Below, piece after piece: positions 1 to 11,598 of a DNA stretch of 64,000 nt. The stretch comes from Tetrapyrgos nigripes. Its lineage: Eukaryota; Basidiomycota; Agaricomycetes; Agaricales; Campanellaceae. Location: contig JAACJM010000097.1 in assembly GCA_013368315.1 (NCBI GenBank), forward strand, positions 124,001-188,000. The letters are read 5' to 3'. The notes beneath the pieces are model-generated. The model did no database searches and had not been told where the DNA came from. It was given only the letters and a program-made list of their open reading frames with translations. How positions within the stretch are numbered: position 1 is the first letter of the stretch; each line of letters opens with the position of its first letter. The position numbers and the translations under genes are program-made.

Positions 1-2041
1 TGTTGAGAGAGTCGGTTGGGGAGTCGTCTTGGATCTTTCCTGAGGCAATAGTCACGATGATGATTGATCCTTGTAAGATGGACTCTGCATTCAAAGACGA
101 TCAACAAAATGCTTCGATGTATTTTATGCAATAGTTACTCACTCTTGACCGCGAATCTGGATAAGAAGGAAGAAAAATGTTAAAGTTACTGCCTTCAGTG
201 AACAAGACGGATCACGTACGCAGTCGCAAAGTATTCAGCATTGGGGATAATGTTCCTGATGAGCTCAGCCTGAGGCGCAGGTGTAAACGCCTGTGAAATT
301 GCATAAAAGACATACGAAGTGACTATAAACGAGTCAAAACGGTGATATCCCATCGATCTAACGGGCAACAAGACTCACTGAAACCAGGAACTGTCTTGGA
401 GAAGTTCAATGACAGCATGGATATGAGGAACATGATTCCAGAGATGAGTACTGGCGTGCTAGGTCTTCAGCTGCCAATCGAGGTCAAAACAATGTAGAAC
501 TTACAAAATGTGACTCTCTGGCCGTACAAGTCAAGGAATATCCCCGTAAATGGAGGCGTGCAAGCTGGTAGCAGAAGATAAAAGCTTGAAACCCAACCAC
601 CGATAACGGCGCCTGCTTTGAGACGTTCTTGGGAGTATGCACTAGTCCAAAATGCGAAATCATTAATGGTGAAAATCACAATGTCAGATCCAGAGAGCGC
701 ACTCACGTAGAAATCGCAGTGAACGATTGAACACCAGCATTCTCGAATGCACAGAAGAAAGCAATGAACCAGAACGTCACGGGAAGTTGCCTCATAGCAC
801 TCAAGCTGAACCTCGCTCTTCTTGTACCGACGTTGTAACCTTTGTGTTTCGTTCTGCTGAGTTGGTTCGTAACATCGTAAGTGTTCCGTAGGTATCTGGC
901 CACGTAGACGAGAGCTATGGCACAAAGAAAAGAGAAGAGACTGATGATAGCTGACACCCAAAGGGTCCATGCAAAATGGCCGGTGTTGACAGAGATGATA
1001 TTCGCAGTTGATTGACCACCGAATATCGCGAGTTCGGTTACGCACCTGATGCATCGTGGTGATAACTTTATTGGTACGACGCTTTCAGAAAGACCATTGA
1101 AATGACGCACCAGAGAAATCCAATCGAGAATGCGAAACCACGACCAGGAGCGAAATAGGTTCCAAATACTCTTTGTTGAGCATTATCTAGGCTACCGTCT
1201 CCGATAGCACTAAACATCTATGACTCAAGAGTGAGTGCATTACTGGAAATCACTGTAATTGACAACATACCTTTCCTACTATCAAAAGAGCGTAGCTATC
1301 CAAGCCATTCGTCACAGAACCAGCCATGACGAGTGCGCCAATGAGGTGACATCCAGAAAGTACAACGCATAGTACTTCTCCTCCCCATTTGTCAATACTA
1401 TACCCCAGAGCAATTACCAGCACGGTATTGACCTAGTGGAAAGCATTCTGAATGAGATGCACCCTGATGCCGGTAATCATAACACTTACTAGGTTGGTGA
1501 CTGAGAACTATAGTAATGATACAATGAATCGAGGTTCACGAATGAAGTAAAAACAACGCACAAGTGTCGAGAATTTGGTATTGTTGATCCCTAGTTCTTT
1601 GATAATGGTGGTCCTCGAAGCCCTGAAAAGGCATGAATTAGAAAAAAGAGAGAATACAACTGAGGAAATACACCAACTCACACGATGAGACCCTGGAAGG
1701 ACAAATTCATTCAAATGGTTTGACAGTATGATGGTACCACACCTTACCATTGCCCAACGGTTACCGACTTGAGGAAAATGTCATTTAGTGACGGAGGAAA
1801 CGCTGCGAGAGATGTATATGAACACACGATTGCAAAAACATGTCAACACAATCACGACAATCTTCCATGTAAGAGGAAGCTTCGGTTTGGTCACTGATTC
1901 GGACTCGTCAAAGGAAGGCGCACGATTGATCACTGGTGAGAGCTCCTTTTCAGAACTATCCCTAAAGTCAGCTTTCTCGTCGTCGACTTCAAGTTGAGGT
2001 TCAGTTACGAGTGTCTTGTTGACAACTGGTAAGGAAGACAT
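1..2041 (-). CDS. MFSD1-like major facilitator transporter, copy 1 (3' end outside window)
   Basis: Multi-exon membrane transporter of the major facilitator superfamily; the closest family I recognise is the MFSD1-like solute carriers, but the substrate cannot be told from sequence. The start at 2041 opens a hydrophilic N-terminus (MSSLPVVNKTL) followed by the first membrane segment (KIVVIVLTCFC). Later exons read GNRWAM, ELGINNTKFSTL, VLVIALGYSIDKWG (MFS loop 2-3 motif), and LDNAQQRVFGTYFAPGRGF. Introns are short with GT/AG ends, and the last exon lies left of base 1. Where the tandem copy at 3519-5892 has frameshifts, this copy stays open. One oddity is Gly to Asp in the conserved GGGSLD motif (about 1190). 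Mixed basis: the motifs are seen; the family assignment is from memory. Confidence 0.75.
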
Positions 2042-2069
2042 GAATATGATGAGCGACCAGTGGTTGACC

Positions 2070-2480
2070 GGGAGGTAGTGAGCTCTTGGTGAGCTCCAGA
2101 TCCTCGCTCTTTAACTAGCCTCATTTGAGGTTAACAGTCCAAGAATAGTCATTCATCAATAGAGAGCAGAAGAAATCACAACCAAAGTCAAAAGCTCGTC
2201 TGACAGCAAAGAAGCCGTTCGAGACACGGGTTTGATGACGGAAAGTATCAAAATGTGTACACGACGCGCCAAAAATAGACATGATGAGGGAGGTAGTGAG
2301 CTCCAGATCCTCGCTCTTTAGCTGCATTTGAGGTTAACCCAAGAACAGTCATCCATACACAGAGAGAAGAAATCAGAACTCGAGAACAGCACAAGTCAGA
2401 AACTCGTGATAGCAAAGAAGCCGTGTTTCGAAGTTCAAGACACGGGAAGTATAAGATGTGTACACGCCGGTCATTCCGAG
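2070..2480. repeat. Tandem duplication upstream of MFS copy 1
   Basis: Two imperfect direct units, about 2070-2276 and 2287-2480, share GAGGTAGTGAGCTC, the CTCCAGATCCTCGCTCTTTA block, TTTGAGGTTAAC and GATAGCAAAGAAGCCGT-like sequence. The tandem gene copy at 3519-5892 has only one unit (5927-6132). The unit lies directly 5' of the start codon, so it probably duplicates promoter or 5' leader sequence of the left gene copy. Confidence 0.75.
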
Positions 2481-3518
2481 GAAGCAGAAGGACGAGGAAC
2501 TCCACGAAAACTTGAATAAACAGACGGTGATGTAGCGGGTCCTCCTCTCCTCTGGAGTCTGCACGGGTGCATAGAGTAGTGTGATAAGTAAGGGTCGGAA
2601 ATTTACATAAGGGTCCGACGACTGACGAACTAACTGTCCGTGAGAATCTACCAAATTAGCTTATCTCCGGAGATAATACCATCTGGACCGCTGCGGCTCT
2701 TGACCGTCGCACTCCTTGATACCCTTTAGAACACTTATTTTCAAGGGCAGAGGTTCTGAAATTTCATTTACAATCAGACCCTTACAAAGAGACCAGACAT
2801 AGTCCCCAAATACCCCTCAGATAGGGGTGTTCCAAAAACAAATTTAACGGCCTGGCGGCCGGACTAAAGTCTCCTATCATGTACACCCCTTGCTCCTCTA
2901 GGTGGTCTACGGTGCCCGACGAGGCTCAGGTCTTTGAGCCGAAGGCTGGGGATCGAGATTTCGAGCGCTAAGCGATCTCAGCCTGCCATGTCCCTCAGTG
3001 GAGCGAAACACTGTAAAGATTGCATCCTACAACCTATCCTACAGCGACTATGGACAAGGTGAGGAATTGATGAGTTCAATAAGAGGAATCTGGGCCAACT
3101 GACGAAGAGATTTGCTGCAGAGAAGATTTGAGAAGATTCCGCACTTCTCGTCGCGGATAATGAAGCGCGGACGCATCAAACTTCTCCTTGCTTTTTAACT
3201 TAATAACCACCGTGGCTCCTCACAGGCTGAGTCACAGCATGTTCTTGATGACGCTATCTACTCAAGGCATCATTGTGGAAATCGTTCAAGAACATATCAA
3301 GATCAAATGACTGGCAAAATCCCACTGGAACCTTACGAATGATGATTGGCAACTCGCTGATCATCTTTGCTACTGCGCTGGCCGAACTATGATTGGCTGG
3401 GCTATCAGCAGGTGCGTTGCCATCCGAATTCCATTTCGCTGCATCGTATTTTTGTCATTCACTAGTGCCAGTATCCTATGATTGCTCAACACTTTTTCTA
3501 ATCAGTGGGGGTCCCTCA
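2481..3518. other. Intergenic, no gene seen
   Basis: No reading frame here resembles a known protein. A short stretch around 2893-2920 (GGTCTACGGTGCCCG) recurs at 6355-6370, downstream of the second duplication unit, so homology between the two units extends patchily past the clear duplication edge. Confidence 0.5.
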
Positions 3519-5892
3519 TCAGGAGCCCAGGCCCCAGGATATTGACAACCCAAAGAAGATCCAGCCAAGCACAATGATCAAGAATCCAAGCAGCGGGAAG
3601 ACACTCCTCACCAAGGACCTAGAAGGGCCATTCTTCACAGGGCTTTTCAACACCGCTTCCTTCTCTTCCCAAGTCCTCTCAACTCCATCGTTCGGTCCCA
3701 CCTTAGCGTATATATCCTCCACAGTATCAATGAGGCGGCTAGGCTTCACTTGAGCTAGGTATGCGGCTGGGAGAATAGATTTGGAGAAGGATAGGACGTA
3801 GAAGACACCTGCGATCGCTACGCAGATGAAGGCGTAAGCCAACCAGAGGCCCAAAGCGTCGTTGAGAGAGTTGGTTGGGGAGTCGTCTTGGATCTTTCCT
3901 GAGGCAATAGTCACGATGATGATTGATCCTTGTAAGATGGACTCTGCATTCAAAGACGATCAACAAAATGCTTCGATGTATTTTATGCAATAGTTACTCA
4001 CTCTTGACCGCGAATCTGGATAAGAAGGAAGAAAAATGTTAAAGTTACTGCCTTCAGTGAACAAGACGGATCACGTACGCAGTCGCAAAGTATTCAGCAT
4101 TGGGGATAATGTTTCTAATGATCTCAGCCTGAGGCGCAGGCGTAAATGCCTGTGCAATCGCATAAAAGACATACGAAGTGACTATAAACGAGTCAGTGAA
4201 ATCCCATCGATCTAACAGGCAGCAAGACTCACTGAAACCAGGAACTGTCTTGGAGAAGTTCAATGACAGCATGGATATGAGGAACATGATTCCAGAGATG
4301 AGCACTGGCGTGCGAGGTCGTCAAGCTGCCAATCAATGTCAAAACAACGTAGAACTTACAAAATGTGACTCTCTGGCCGTACAAGTCAAGGAATATCCCC
4401 GTAAACGGTGGCGTGCAAGCTGGTAGCAGAAGATAAAAGCTAGACACCCAACCACCGATAACAGCGCCTGCTTTGAGACGTTCTTGGGAGTATGCACTAG
4501 TCCAAAATGCGAAACGAATGGCGAAAATCACAATGTCAGATCCAGAGAGCACACTCACGTAGAAATTGCAGTGAACGATTGAACACCAGCATTCTCGAAT
4601 GCACCGAAGAAAGCAATGAACCAGAACGTCACGGGAAGTTGTCTCATAGCACTCAAGCTGAACTTCGCTCTTCTTGTACCGACATTGTAACCTTTGTGTT
4701 TCGTTCTGCTGAGCTGGTTCGTAACATCGTAAGTGTTCCGTAGGTACCTGGCCAGATAGACGAGAGCTACGGCACAAAGAAATGAGGAGAGACCGATGAT
4801 AGCTGACACCCAAAGGGTCCATGCAAAATGGCCGGTGTTGACAGAGATGATATTCGCAGTTGATTGACCGCCGAATGTCGCGAGTTCGGCTACGCACCTG
4901 ATGCATCATGGTGATGAGTTTATTAGTACGACGCTTTCAGAAAGACGCTGTTGAAACATTGAACAACGCACCAGATAAATCCAATCGAGAATGCGAAACC
5001 ACGACCAGGAGCGAAATAGGTTCCAAATACTCTTTGTTGAGCATTATCTAGGCTACCGCCTCCGATAGCACTAAACATCTATGACTCAAGAGTTAGTGGA
5101 TTACTGGAAATCACTGTACTTGGCAACATACCTTTCCTACTATCAAAAGAGCATAGCTATCCAAGCCATTCGTCACAGAACCAGCCATGAGGAGTGCGCC
5201 AATGAGGTGACACCCAGAAAGTACAACGCATAATACTTCTCCTCCCCATTTGTCGATACTATACCCCAGAGCAATTACCAAGAGTTTCGACCTAGTGGAA
5301 AGCATTCTTGAATGAGTGCACCCTGACGCTCGTAATCATGAACACTTACTAGGTTGGTGACTCAGACCTATAGTAACGATACAATGAATCGAGGTTCACG
5401 AATGAAGTTAAAAACAACGCACAAGTGTCGAAACCTTTGGTATTGTTGATCCCTAGTTCTTTGATAATGGTGGTCCTCAAAGCCCTGAAAAGGCACGAAT
5501 CAGAAAAGAGAGAATACAACTGAGGAAATACACCAGCTCACACGATGAGACTCTGCGAGCGCAAATTCATTCAAATGGTTCAGTATGATGGTACACACTA
5601 TGGTACATTGCCCAACGGTTACCGACTTGAGGTACATCTCATTTAGTGACAGAGGAAACGCTGCGAGAGATGTATATGAACATACAATTGCAGAGACATG
5701 TCAACACAATCACGACAATCTTCCATGTAAGAGGAAGCTTCGGTTTGGTCACTGATTCGGAGTCGTCAAAGGAAGGCGCGCAATTGATCACCGGTGAGAG
5801 TTCCTTTTCAGAACTGTCCCTACAGTCGCTTTCTCGTCGTCGACTTGAGGTTCAGTTACGAGTGTCTTGTTGACAACTGGTAAGGAAGACAT
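3519..5892 (-). pseudogene. MFSD1-like MFS transporter, copy 2 (decaying)
   Basis: Full-length tandem copy of the gene at 1-2041. It includes the C-terminal exon missing from the left copy (3519-3953), which ends in two hydrophobic segments (SVFPLLGFLIIVLGWIFFG). Introns sit at the same places, and GGGSLDNAQQRVFGTYFAP is intact. Compared with copy 1 it has a one-base loss in exon 1 (about 5825-5832), giving a stop about 34 codons in. It also has a two-base loss at the start of the exon encoding the IDKWG motif (about 5281-5290), and a changed intron donor (GTAAGG to GTACCA, about 5601-5608). These lesions argue for a pseudogene unless a downstream start and other splice sites are used. Seen directly by comparing the two copies. 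Confidence 0.75.
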
Positions 5893-6134
5893 GAATATGA
5901 TGAGCGACCAGTGGTTGACCGGGAGGTAGTGAGCTCTTGGTGAGCTCCAGATCCTCGCTCTTTAACTAGCCTCATTTGAGGTTAACAGTCCAAGAATAGT
6001 CATTCATCAATAGAGAGCAGAAGAAATCACAACCAACAAAAGTCAAAAGCTCGTCTGACAGCAAAGAAGCCGTTCGAGACACGGGTTTGATGACGGAAAG
6101 TATCGAAATGTGTACACGACGCGCCAAAAATACC

Positions 6135-6251
6135 GTCGAGCGGAAAGACCTCCCGAAAGTCACGCACGGTATTATTGTAACGGTCACGTTGTTGATCACG
6201 TAAGGTGACTCTAATACAATTTGTGACTTTCGGGAGCTCTTTCCGCTCGAC
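6135..6251. repeat. 117-bp inverted-repeat (MITE-like) hairpin
   Basis: Arms 6135-6163 and 6223-6251 are 29 bp long with one mismatch (GTCGAGCGGAAAGACCTCCC... against its inverse), around a 59-bp centre. The outer flanks TACC/GGTA continue the symmetry with a one-base offset. It sits exactly where homology to the first MFS unit stops, so it was either inserted after the duplication or marks the break. No coding potential. A solitary hairpin such as this could be a small MITE, but no target duplication was found. Confidence 0.6.
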
Positions 6252-7244
6252 AGGTACGAGCTGGTACGAGGCCTAGCGAACCGGCAGTCGGAAGCAGAAG
6301 ACGAGTTCGGACTCCTGAGTAATACTAACTCCGCGACAGAATGTCTCCTCTGGATGGTCTACGGTGCCCGTAGGAGATTTGCGCTCTTATGGAGGTGATT
6401 TCGCTTATTATTGAAAGAACGACTGGAGAAAGACTCGATCGGCGTTTTTTCTCTCTCCACAGCACTAGTACTCTGTGCTGGCGTTGGTCGAGCAATATTC
6501 GTTACACTATGTAGCTTTGCGACAGTGCGGTGAATAAATTCCTTCCTGCCAAAACATAGTATCTTAAGTTCAAGAGTCCCTGCCTGCGTTTTCTTCGCTT
6601 CTTCGGGCATTAGGACCAAAGTAGCAATATCCAGTAGAAAATAAAAGGTAATAGGCACTTCGCGCTCGATCCAAGCCTTTGGCTCAGAACATAGAAATCT
6701 CAATAAAAAAACTTCAATACAAATGTGGACAGGAACCTCCCTGGTCTTCGGATGGTTGTCTTCGGAAAGTTATGTTTTCACCATGTTCAGAGTCTCTCAA
6801 TCTCCGTATGTTTTTCTGGTCGACGTCCTCATATGTACATATATAGTACGCCCAAGTTAAGGGTAGGGACATCCGATAAAATTTGGCCTTGAACTTCATC
6901 CGCCGAGTTTGACAAGGAATTCAGTGGAAAATGAATCAAAGTAAGCGCTTGTTTAGCAAGCCTTTGGCTCAAAACCCACCTGAGCCTCCTCGGACACTGT
7001 ATCGCGGCCAAATCGCGGCTTTACCCGATCTGCATGCCATTGTAGACTCCTGATGTACGTGTCCCAAATGTACTTAGTGTCTCTGTACTATGCATTTCGT
7101 AAATCCTCCTGTAGTATTTCTTCGGAAAAGTGATCAATTGCTTCAGTTGAGCGTGCCATCAGATACGCCCACGTGATAGAAATCTTCCTTTATCTTTGAC
7201 CATCTCCTCAGGCCGTTGACTTCTTTTTTGATACTGCTAAGTTC
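6252..7244. other. Intergenic, no gene seen
   Basis: Only short frames on the minus strand with no recognisable domain. It contains the putative promoter of the F-box gene starting at 7245; no clear TATA box was seen. Confidence 0.4.
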
Positions 7245-9491
7245 ATGGAACACGAAGCCGAAGGCGTATATTTGTCCTTCAGCAAGCCCTACATGCGTTT
7301 ACACGAGGAGGACGAGGAGGACTTGCGACGGGAATGCCGAAACTGCAGCAATCAACTGACGCCAGTCGCAGAGGAAACGTCTCCTTGGTATGATCCAGAC
7401 AGCTACAGATATTATCATGTCTTGCAGTTCTTTGATAGCCTAGAGGGCTTTTACAAGGTGAGTGCTACGGTTTTACATGGTACGATCTAATGGGACAATA
7501 TAACTTATTCGAACCACGTCACAGGGTGAACTTGACCTTACCGGCCGTCACGAAGAGGTGAGCAAGGCTTTCATATGCAGATATGCTCCCACTGACGCGT
7601 GTAATACAGAGGCTAGATTCCTTGCTTTCTCTGCACAGCGATCTCATGATTGACATGGCCCGCGTTCGGAAGACTACCAAACTGGTCGATTACGAAGAGA
7701 AAAGAAGGACTCGCACCGTGAAACGCACCACCCATGAAATGCTGGACAAGCAGCTCTGGAAGGAATTCCGGCTGAAGTGGAAAATTCCTCGTGTTGTCGA
7801 TTTTACTATGCTAGAACATTACAAGGGTAAGGCAGTACACTTCCTCAGGAATGTCGAACACAGCTCACGCTCTCTGGACAGACCATCTAGATAGGGTTAT
7901 CCTTGAAGCAAGAAACAGTCCCAGGTTACAAAAGCTCTGCCTTTCCGATTTACCCCCAGAAATCATCGATGAGATTTTCTCTCATACTTCATTGGACAAA
8001 GCAGGACTTTTGTCGGCGACGTCCAGACAAATGAATGCAATCGGCCAGCCCTACCTACATCATGTATGTTGCAGTACCCTGATTGTAAACGCTACTGAAT
8101 GCGTGTCTGATCATTGATCACAGACTCGATATCTCCGGTTCGGCTTGGACCGCAGAAATGAAATGTCTATCTACAGATGCCAGGACGAAGAACGCCTTTC
8201 CTTCGCCTCAGAAATTGCTTCACAAAAGCGAAGGCAATTGATGGACAATGTGGATTTTCTTCTCTCACGACAGGATCTCATTGATGCTTTGCAAACGCTG
8301 ACTGTGCTCGACGAATGGCAGTCAAACTTCTCTCCGTCAAGCAATTTTGTCCCGATGCTCGACGAAGACTTTTACGCGCCAATGTACCTCGCTATTAACG
8401 GAGTACTCGGAATGTGTCAGAGTGTGAGCAAGCTCAGTGTTGATCATTTTGTCCTCACGGCCGACTGGCTTCGAACCATATCTCATCTTCGGTCTATAGT
8501 TTTCCATTGCTGCATGATTCAGGACCATTCTCTAGAAGTTACCGTCCGTAACCAGACATTTCCAACTTCACCACAAATCCTTACTTTGCAGATATTAGAG
8601 GGCTGGGATAGAAATGACTCGTGGAGTTTGGGTGGGCTCTGGTTTCTTATACTTCTTTTCCCTAACCTGGTGACCCTCAATCATCAAGTTACGTATCACC
8701 TCCTCCAAGCCCCAACCTGGGCTCCCGACGATCACGTCCGTCAACGATGCTCCATCCTCTCTACCACACTGCGTCGATTATACCTCGACAGCATCTGCCA
8801 GTCACAGGTTCACGAATTGTCTGATTGGTTCCGTCTCCGTTGCAATTCCACTACTCCCTGCACCCTCACACACTTCAGACTGCGGACCAATCGCTGGGCA
8901 AACGATGCAACGTTAACTTCTCTTCTCGAGAGTTTTCAATCTGCGCCATTACAAGTCTTGATACTCGACGGAATCCAAGAAGGCTCAGTCACGCTTATTC
9001 GTCACATTGCTGAGCTTTTCCCTGACCTTCTTGGACTGAGCCTTTTTCGGCGGGAGAGTCACTGCCAGCACGCGCTCAAAAGAGTTAATTGGCCACATCC
9101 GTCTTGAGAATACGCCCCTGCGTTCACAGCTTTCCGCCAGCTAAAGTATTTTGGATGGAATTTTGGTGTTGCGATCTTCGATTATACGCCAGCACCGATG
9201 GCTCTGTTCGAGGAAATTGCCAATGGGAGGGTTGTCGAAAATAAGGACTATGAGATGAGACTTTTCGAAGACTCGGGGAACCTTGCTCGTCTTTTCGCCG
9301 TGTACTGTCCGAGTCTGGAAATCATGGCGATGGATTCCCACTTTTACCACTTTTCTCTATCTCGTGGAACAAAAGGAAGTATTGTCGCGACAGGAAACTG
9401 GGGACCAGTGGAGGATCAGAGAAATTGGAATCCTTATACATATCACCTTGAAGGCTGGGAACCGATAATACCGAGCCCAAAGAACAGTTAA
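7245..9491 (+). CDS. F-box/LRR protein with an in-frame TGA
   Basis: Multi-exon gene for an agaricomycete-type F-box protein, a likely substrate adaptor of an SCF ubiquitin ligase. Exons: 7245-7457, 7525-7557, 7610-7826, about 7864-8063, then from about 8123. The acidic N-terminal part leads to the F-box (LCLSDLPPEIIDEIFSH...LLSATSRQMNAIGQPYL). An LRR-like region follows from about 8145. The frame is closed by TGA at 9105-9107, but the same frame continues with family-like sequence (EYAPAFTAFRQLKYFGWNF) to 9491. In related proteins an aromatic residue is usual at this point, so TGA probably replaces a sense codon. A 71-bp intron 9059-9129 (GTCACT...ACAG) would also bypass it in frame. Either a pseudogene or an unusual splice; the F-box call is firm. 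Confidence 0.72.
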
Positions 9492-9687
9492 TGGACTGAT
9501 TCTATGTATGTCTTAGTATCAATCCATTATCGTCTAACAAATTATAAATACTCTACCCAAGAATTCGTACAGGCAATAGCTAGCTTACTACCCAACAAGG
9601 CCCTATAGAAAGTGTACCCGTACAGATTTCTTTAGACTCTCAAAAAACTTTAAATAAATCAATAAAAAATTGCGCCTCCGAGTCAAC
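9492..9687. other. Convergent 3' spacer
   Basis: AT-rich spacer of about 200 bp between the 3' ends of the plus-strand F-box gene and the minus-strand DPBB gene. No other feature seen. Confidence 0.4.
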
Positions 9688-10378
9688 TCAGATGAAGTCC
9701 CATGTAACGCCGTTAATGCGACCGATTGCAGGGTCAGCAAGCTGGCTGAACGCAGTGGGAGAAAAATCGAGGTCTTGGCCCACACATTGAGTGCATCTGT
9801 CGACGATGGTGACTGTGATGGTTTTGCCATTGACTTGACGAAGATGGTTGTATGGTTAGGACTCATAACAAGTCAAGGAGGAGGTGGTGACTCACAAGAT
9901 GCGCTGATCGGTTTATTACAGAGAGGGTTACTGGATAGATAAAAACGAGGGCGCCGCATAAGTAATTCAGAAGTGACTCCATGCAGACGTATTATCAAAC
10001 TCACAGGTTGGGGTTAGCAGTGGCGCCACTGTAGGAAAAGAAATGATTCAGCGCTCGTAAAATCTTTGAGCTTCAAAGACTCTGCTTACGGGAAGGTATC
10101 GAAGAAAGACGCAGAAACGGCGGCAACCATGTCGGCGTCGGTGTTTGAGATACCACAAGCACCGAGTGCAGGATTATAGAGGGTGCCTGGAAAGAAATAG
10201 TACAAAGTACAGTTCGTTAAACAAAAGAGATGATGAATTCGGGGAGATCAGACACACCGTCCCCAACATTACGGCGAACAAGAGCCCGAGAAGCGGCAGG
10301 AGCAGCCTGAGTGGTTATCGACATGGCCAGAACAGCGGCAACGGTAGCAGCGGTGAGTTGAAACAATTTGGCGAACAT
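9688..10378 (-). CDS. Secreted RlpA-like double-psi beta-barrel protein (140 aa)
   Basis: Small secreted protein assembled from five exons: 10258-10378, 10090-10186, 10005-10028, 9896-9930 and 9688-9833, total 423 bases with all phases matching. The N-terminus is a signal peptide (MFAKLFQLTAATVAAVLAMS, then TTQAAPAAS) followed by a possible Kex2-like ALVRR site. The mature part has GTLYNPALGACGISNTDAD, the typical opening of fungal expansin/RlpA-like (barwin-related) beta-barrels. VAAVSASFFDTFP follows, and near the end are VDRCTQC and GVTWDFI at the stop. Cysteines in GACG, LCNK and RCTQC fit the disulfide pattern. Relatives are cell-wall or apoplastic proteins and protease inhibitors; the target here is unknown. 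The gene appears intact. It has very small exons (24 and 35 bases), so simple gene finders could miss it. Confidence 0.85.
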
Positions 10379-11598
10379 AGTGGAATCAAGGGATGATACA
10401 ACAGTGGATAAATATATAAAAAGTGAAGAAAGACCGAGGTCCAGAAAAAGAGAGTTGTCTGAGAGAGAAGAAATGTGCTGGGTAAATGAAGGATAGACGC
10501 GAGAACATCGAGCTCTTTATAGTTGAAGATCCTCCGAATCCAAATGGCTATTACACCATACATGCTACACTGCCGTCGTGAATCGTGCCGGTCTATCTAT
10601 CTGGCGAAACAAACTGCGCAGCGTCTTGCGTCCACGAGGTTGCACTCAGTCCCGTACTACACACAGAATGCAGCAGATAAAAATCAGGAAAAGCAATAGA
10701 AATCCCGTGTGCTAATTAAGCCAGTAAGTAAACCAAGTTGGCAAACGGGTGGAGTCGATGTGGGCGCGTTCCAAATCAAGAAAATAGGAATGTTGCAAGG
10801 ATTTGATGGGAACGGATGAAGACGCATTGCCTCGAATTGGATGTAGACGACTCGCTGCACATGGATAGATTTGACTCTGGGTACTGATGGCACCTCGCTG
10901 TTGTAAAAACTCCAGATTAGATTCTCGAATTGCAAGAAAACTGAGCGAGGCACAGACAAGTCGGCGTGCCATCTACGTAGAGCCTTGGTAGAGCCCAGTT
11001 TCGAAGCACTGCAAGGAAGCACCGAGGTACAGTTGGCCACTTGAAGACGGGCCTGGGGACGGAGAGAAATAGCCTTGAACAAGAACTTGTATACTTGCCA
11101 GGAGCATTCAGTTGATTAGAAGCCCGGAGCATGAGGACGAGGTGAATAAAACGAGAGACTGATACGGGACACGGAGAAAAAGATGTAAACATAGTGATGA
11201 AACGAGCGGCACCGGGCAGATACTAACTGCAATTGTATATCCTCCGATGGCTCCACAGTTATTGCGAGTTATATTCAGGCCGGAGAAATGGTAAGATATT
11301 ATTGCATGGTTTGGAATACCATGGCTGAAACGACGCAATTGCCACTAGTGTTAAAGGGAAAAGTCTTTAGGATGCGAACATCGCAGCTGCTCATGATGGC
11401 TGTTGACAGAGAGCATCGGGAAATGCCGAAACCGAAAACTCTGGAGTATTAGACCTCCCAGTTGACCCGATGATGTCTACCACAGTGAATCATAGAGTGA
11501 TCCATAGAGTGAGCATCTTATCAGAAAGTGTATATTCATACATTTCAGACAGACTACTGTACATATTCCGTCTCGAAACTTCAAGTTGCAACAGAAAC
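10379..11598. other. Intergenic, no gene supported
   Basis: It holds the promoter side of the DPBB gene and overlapping short minus-strand frames between 10684 and 11338 that lack domains, splice logic or family resemblance. No repeat structure noticed. Confidence 0.4.

Larger units (their letters stand above)
1..6132. repeat. Tandem segmental duplication of the MFS gene (unit about 3.86 kb)
   Basis: Bases 1-2276 match about 3859-6132 at a nearly constant offset of 3856-3858, with scattered substitutions and small indels in introns and exons. The match stops at CGCGCCAAAAATA. In copy 1 a second upstream unit follows; in copy 2 a 117-bp inverted-repeat element follows. Confidence 0.9.

Noticed and set aside
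10684..11338. Several overlapping minus-strand frames of 70-130 codons
   Set aside because: No domain, no splice logic, skewed Cys/Ser/Leu composition; they look like chance open frames.
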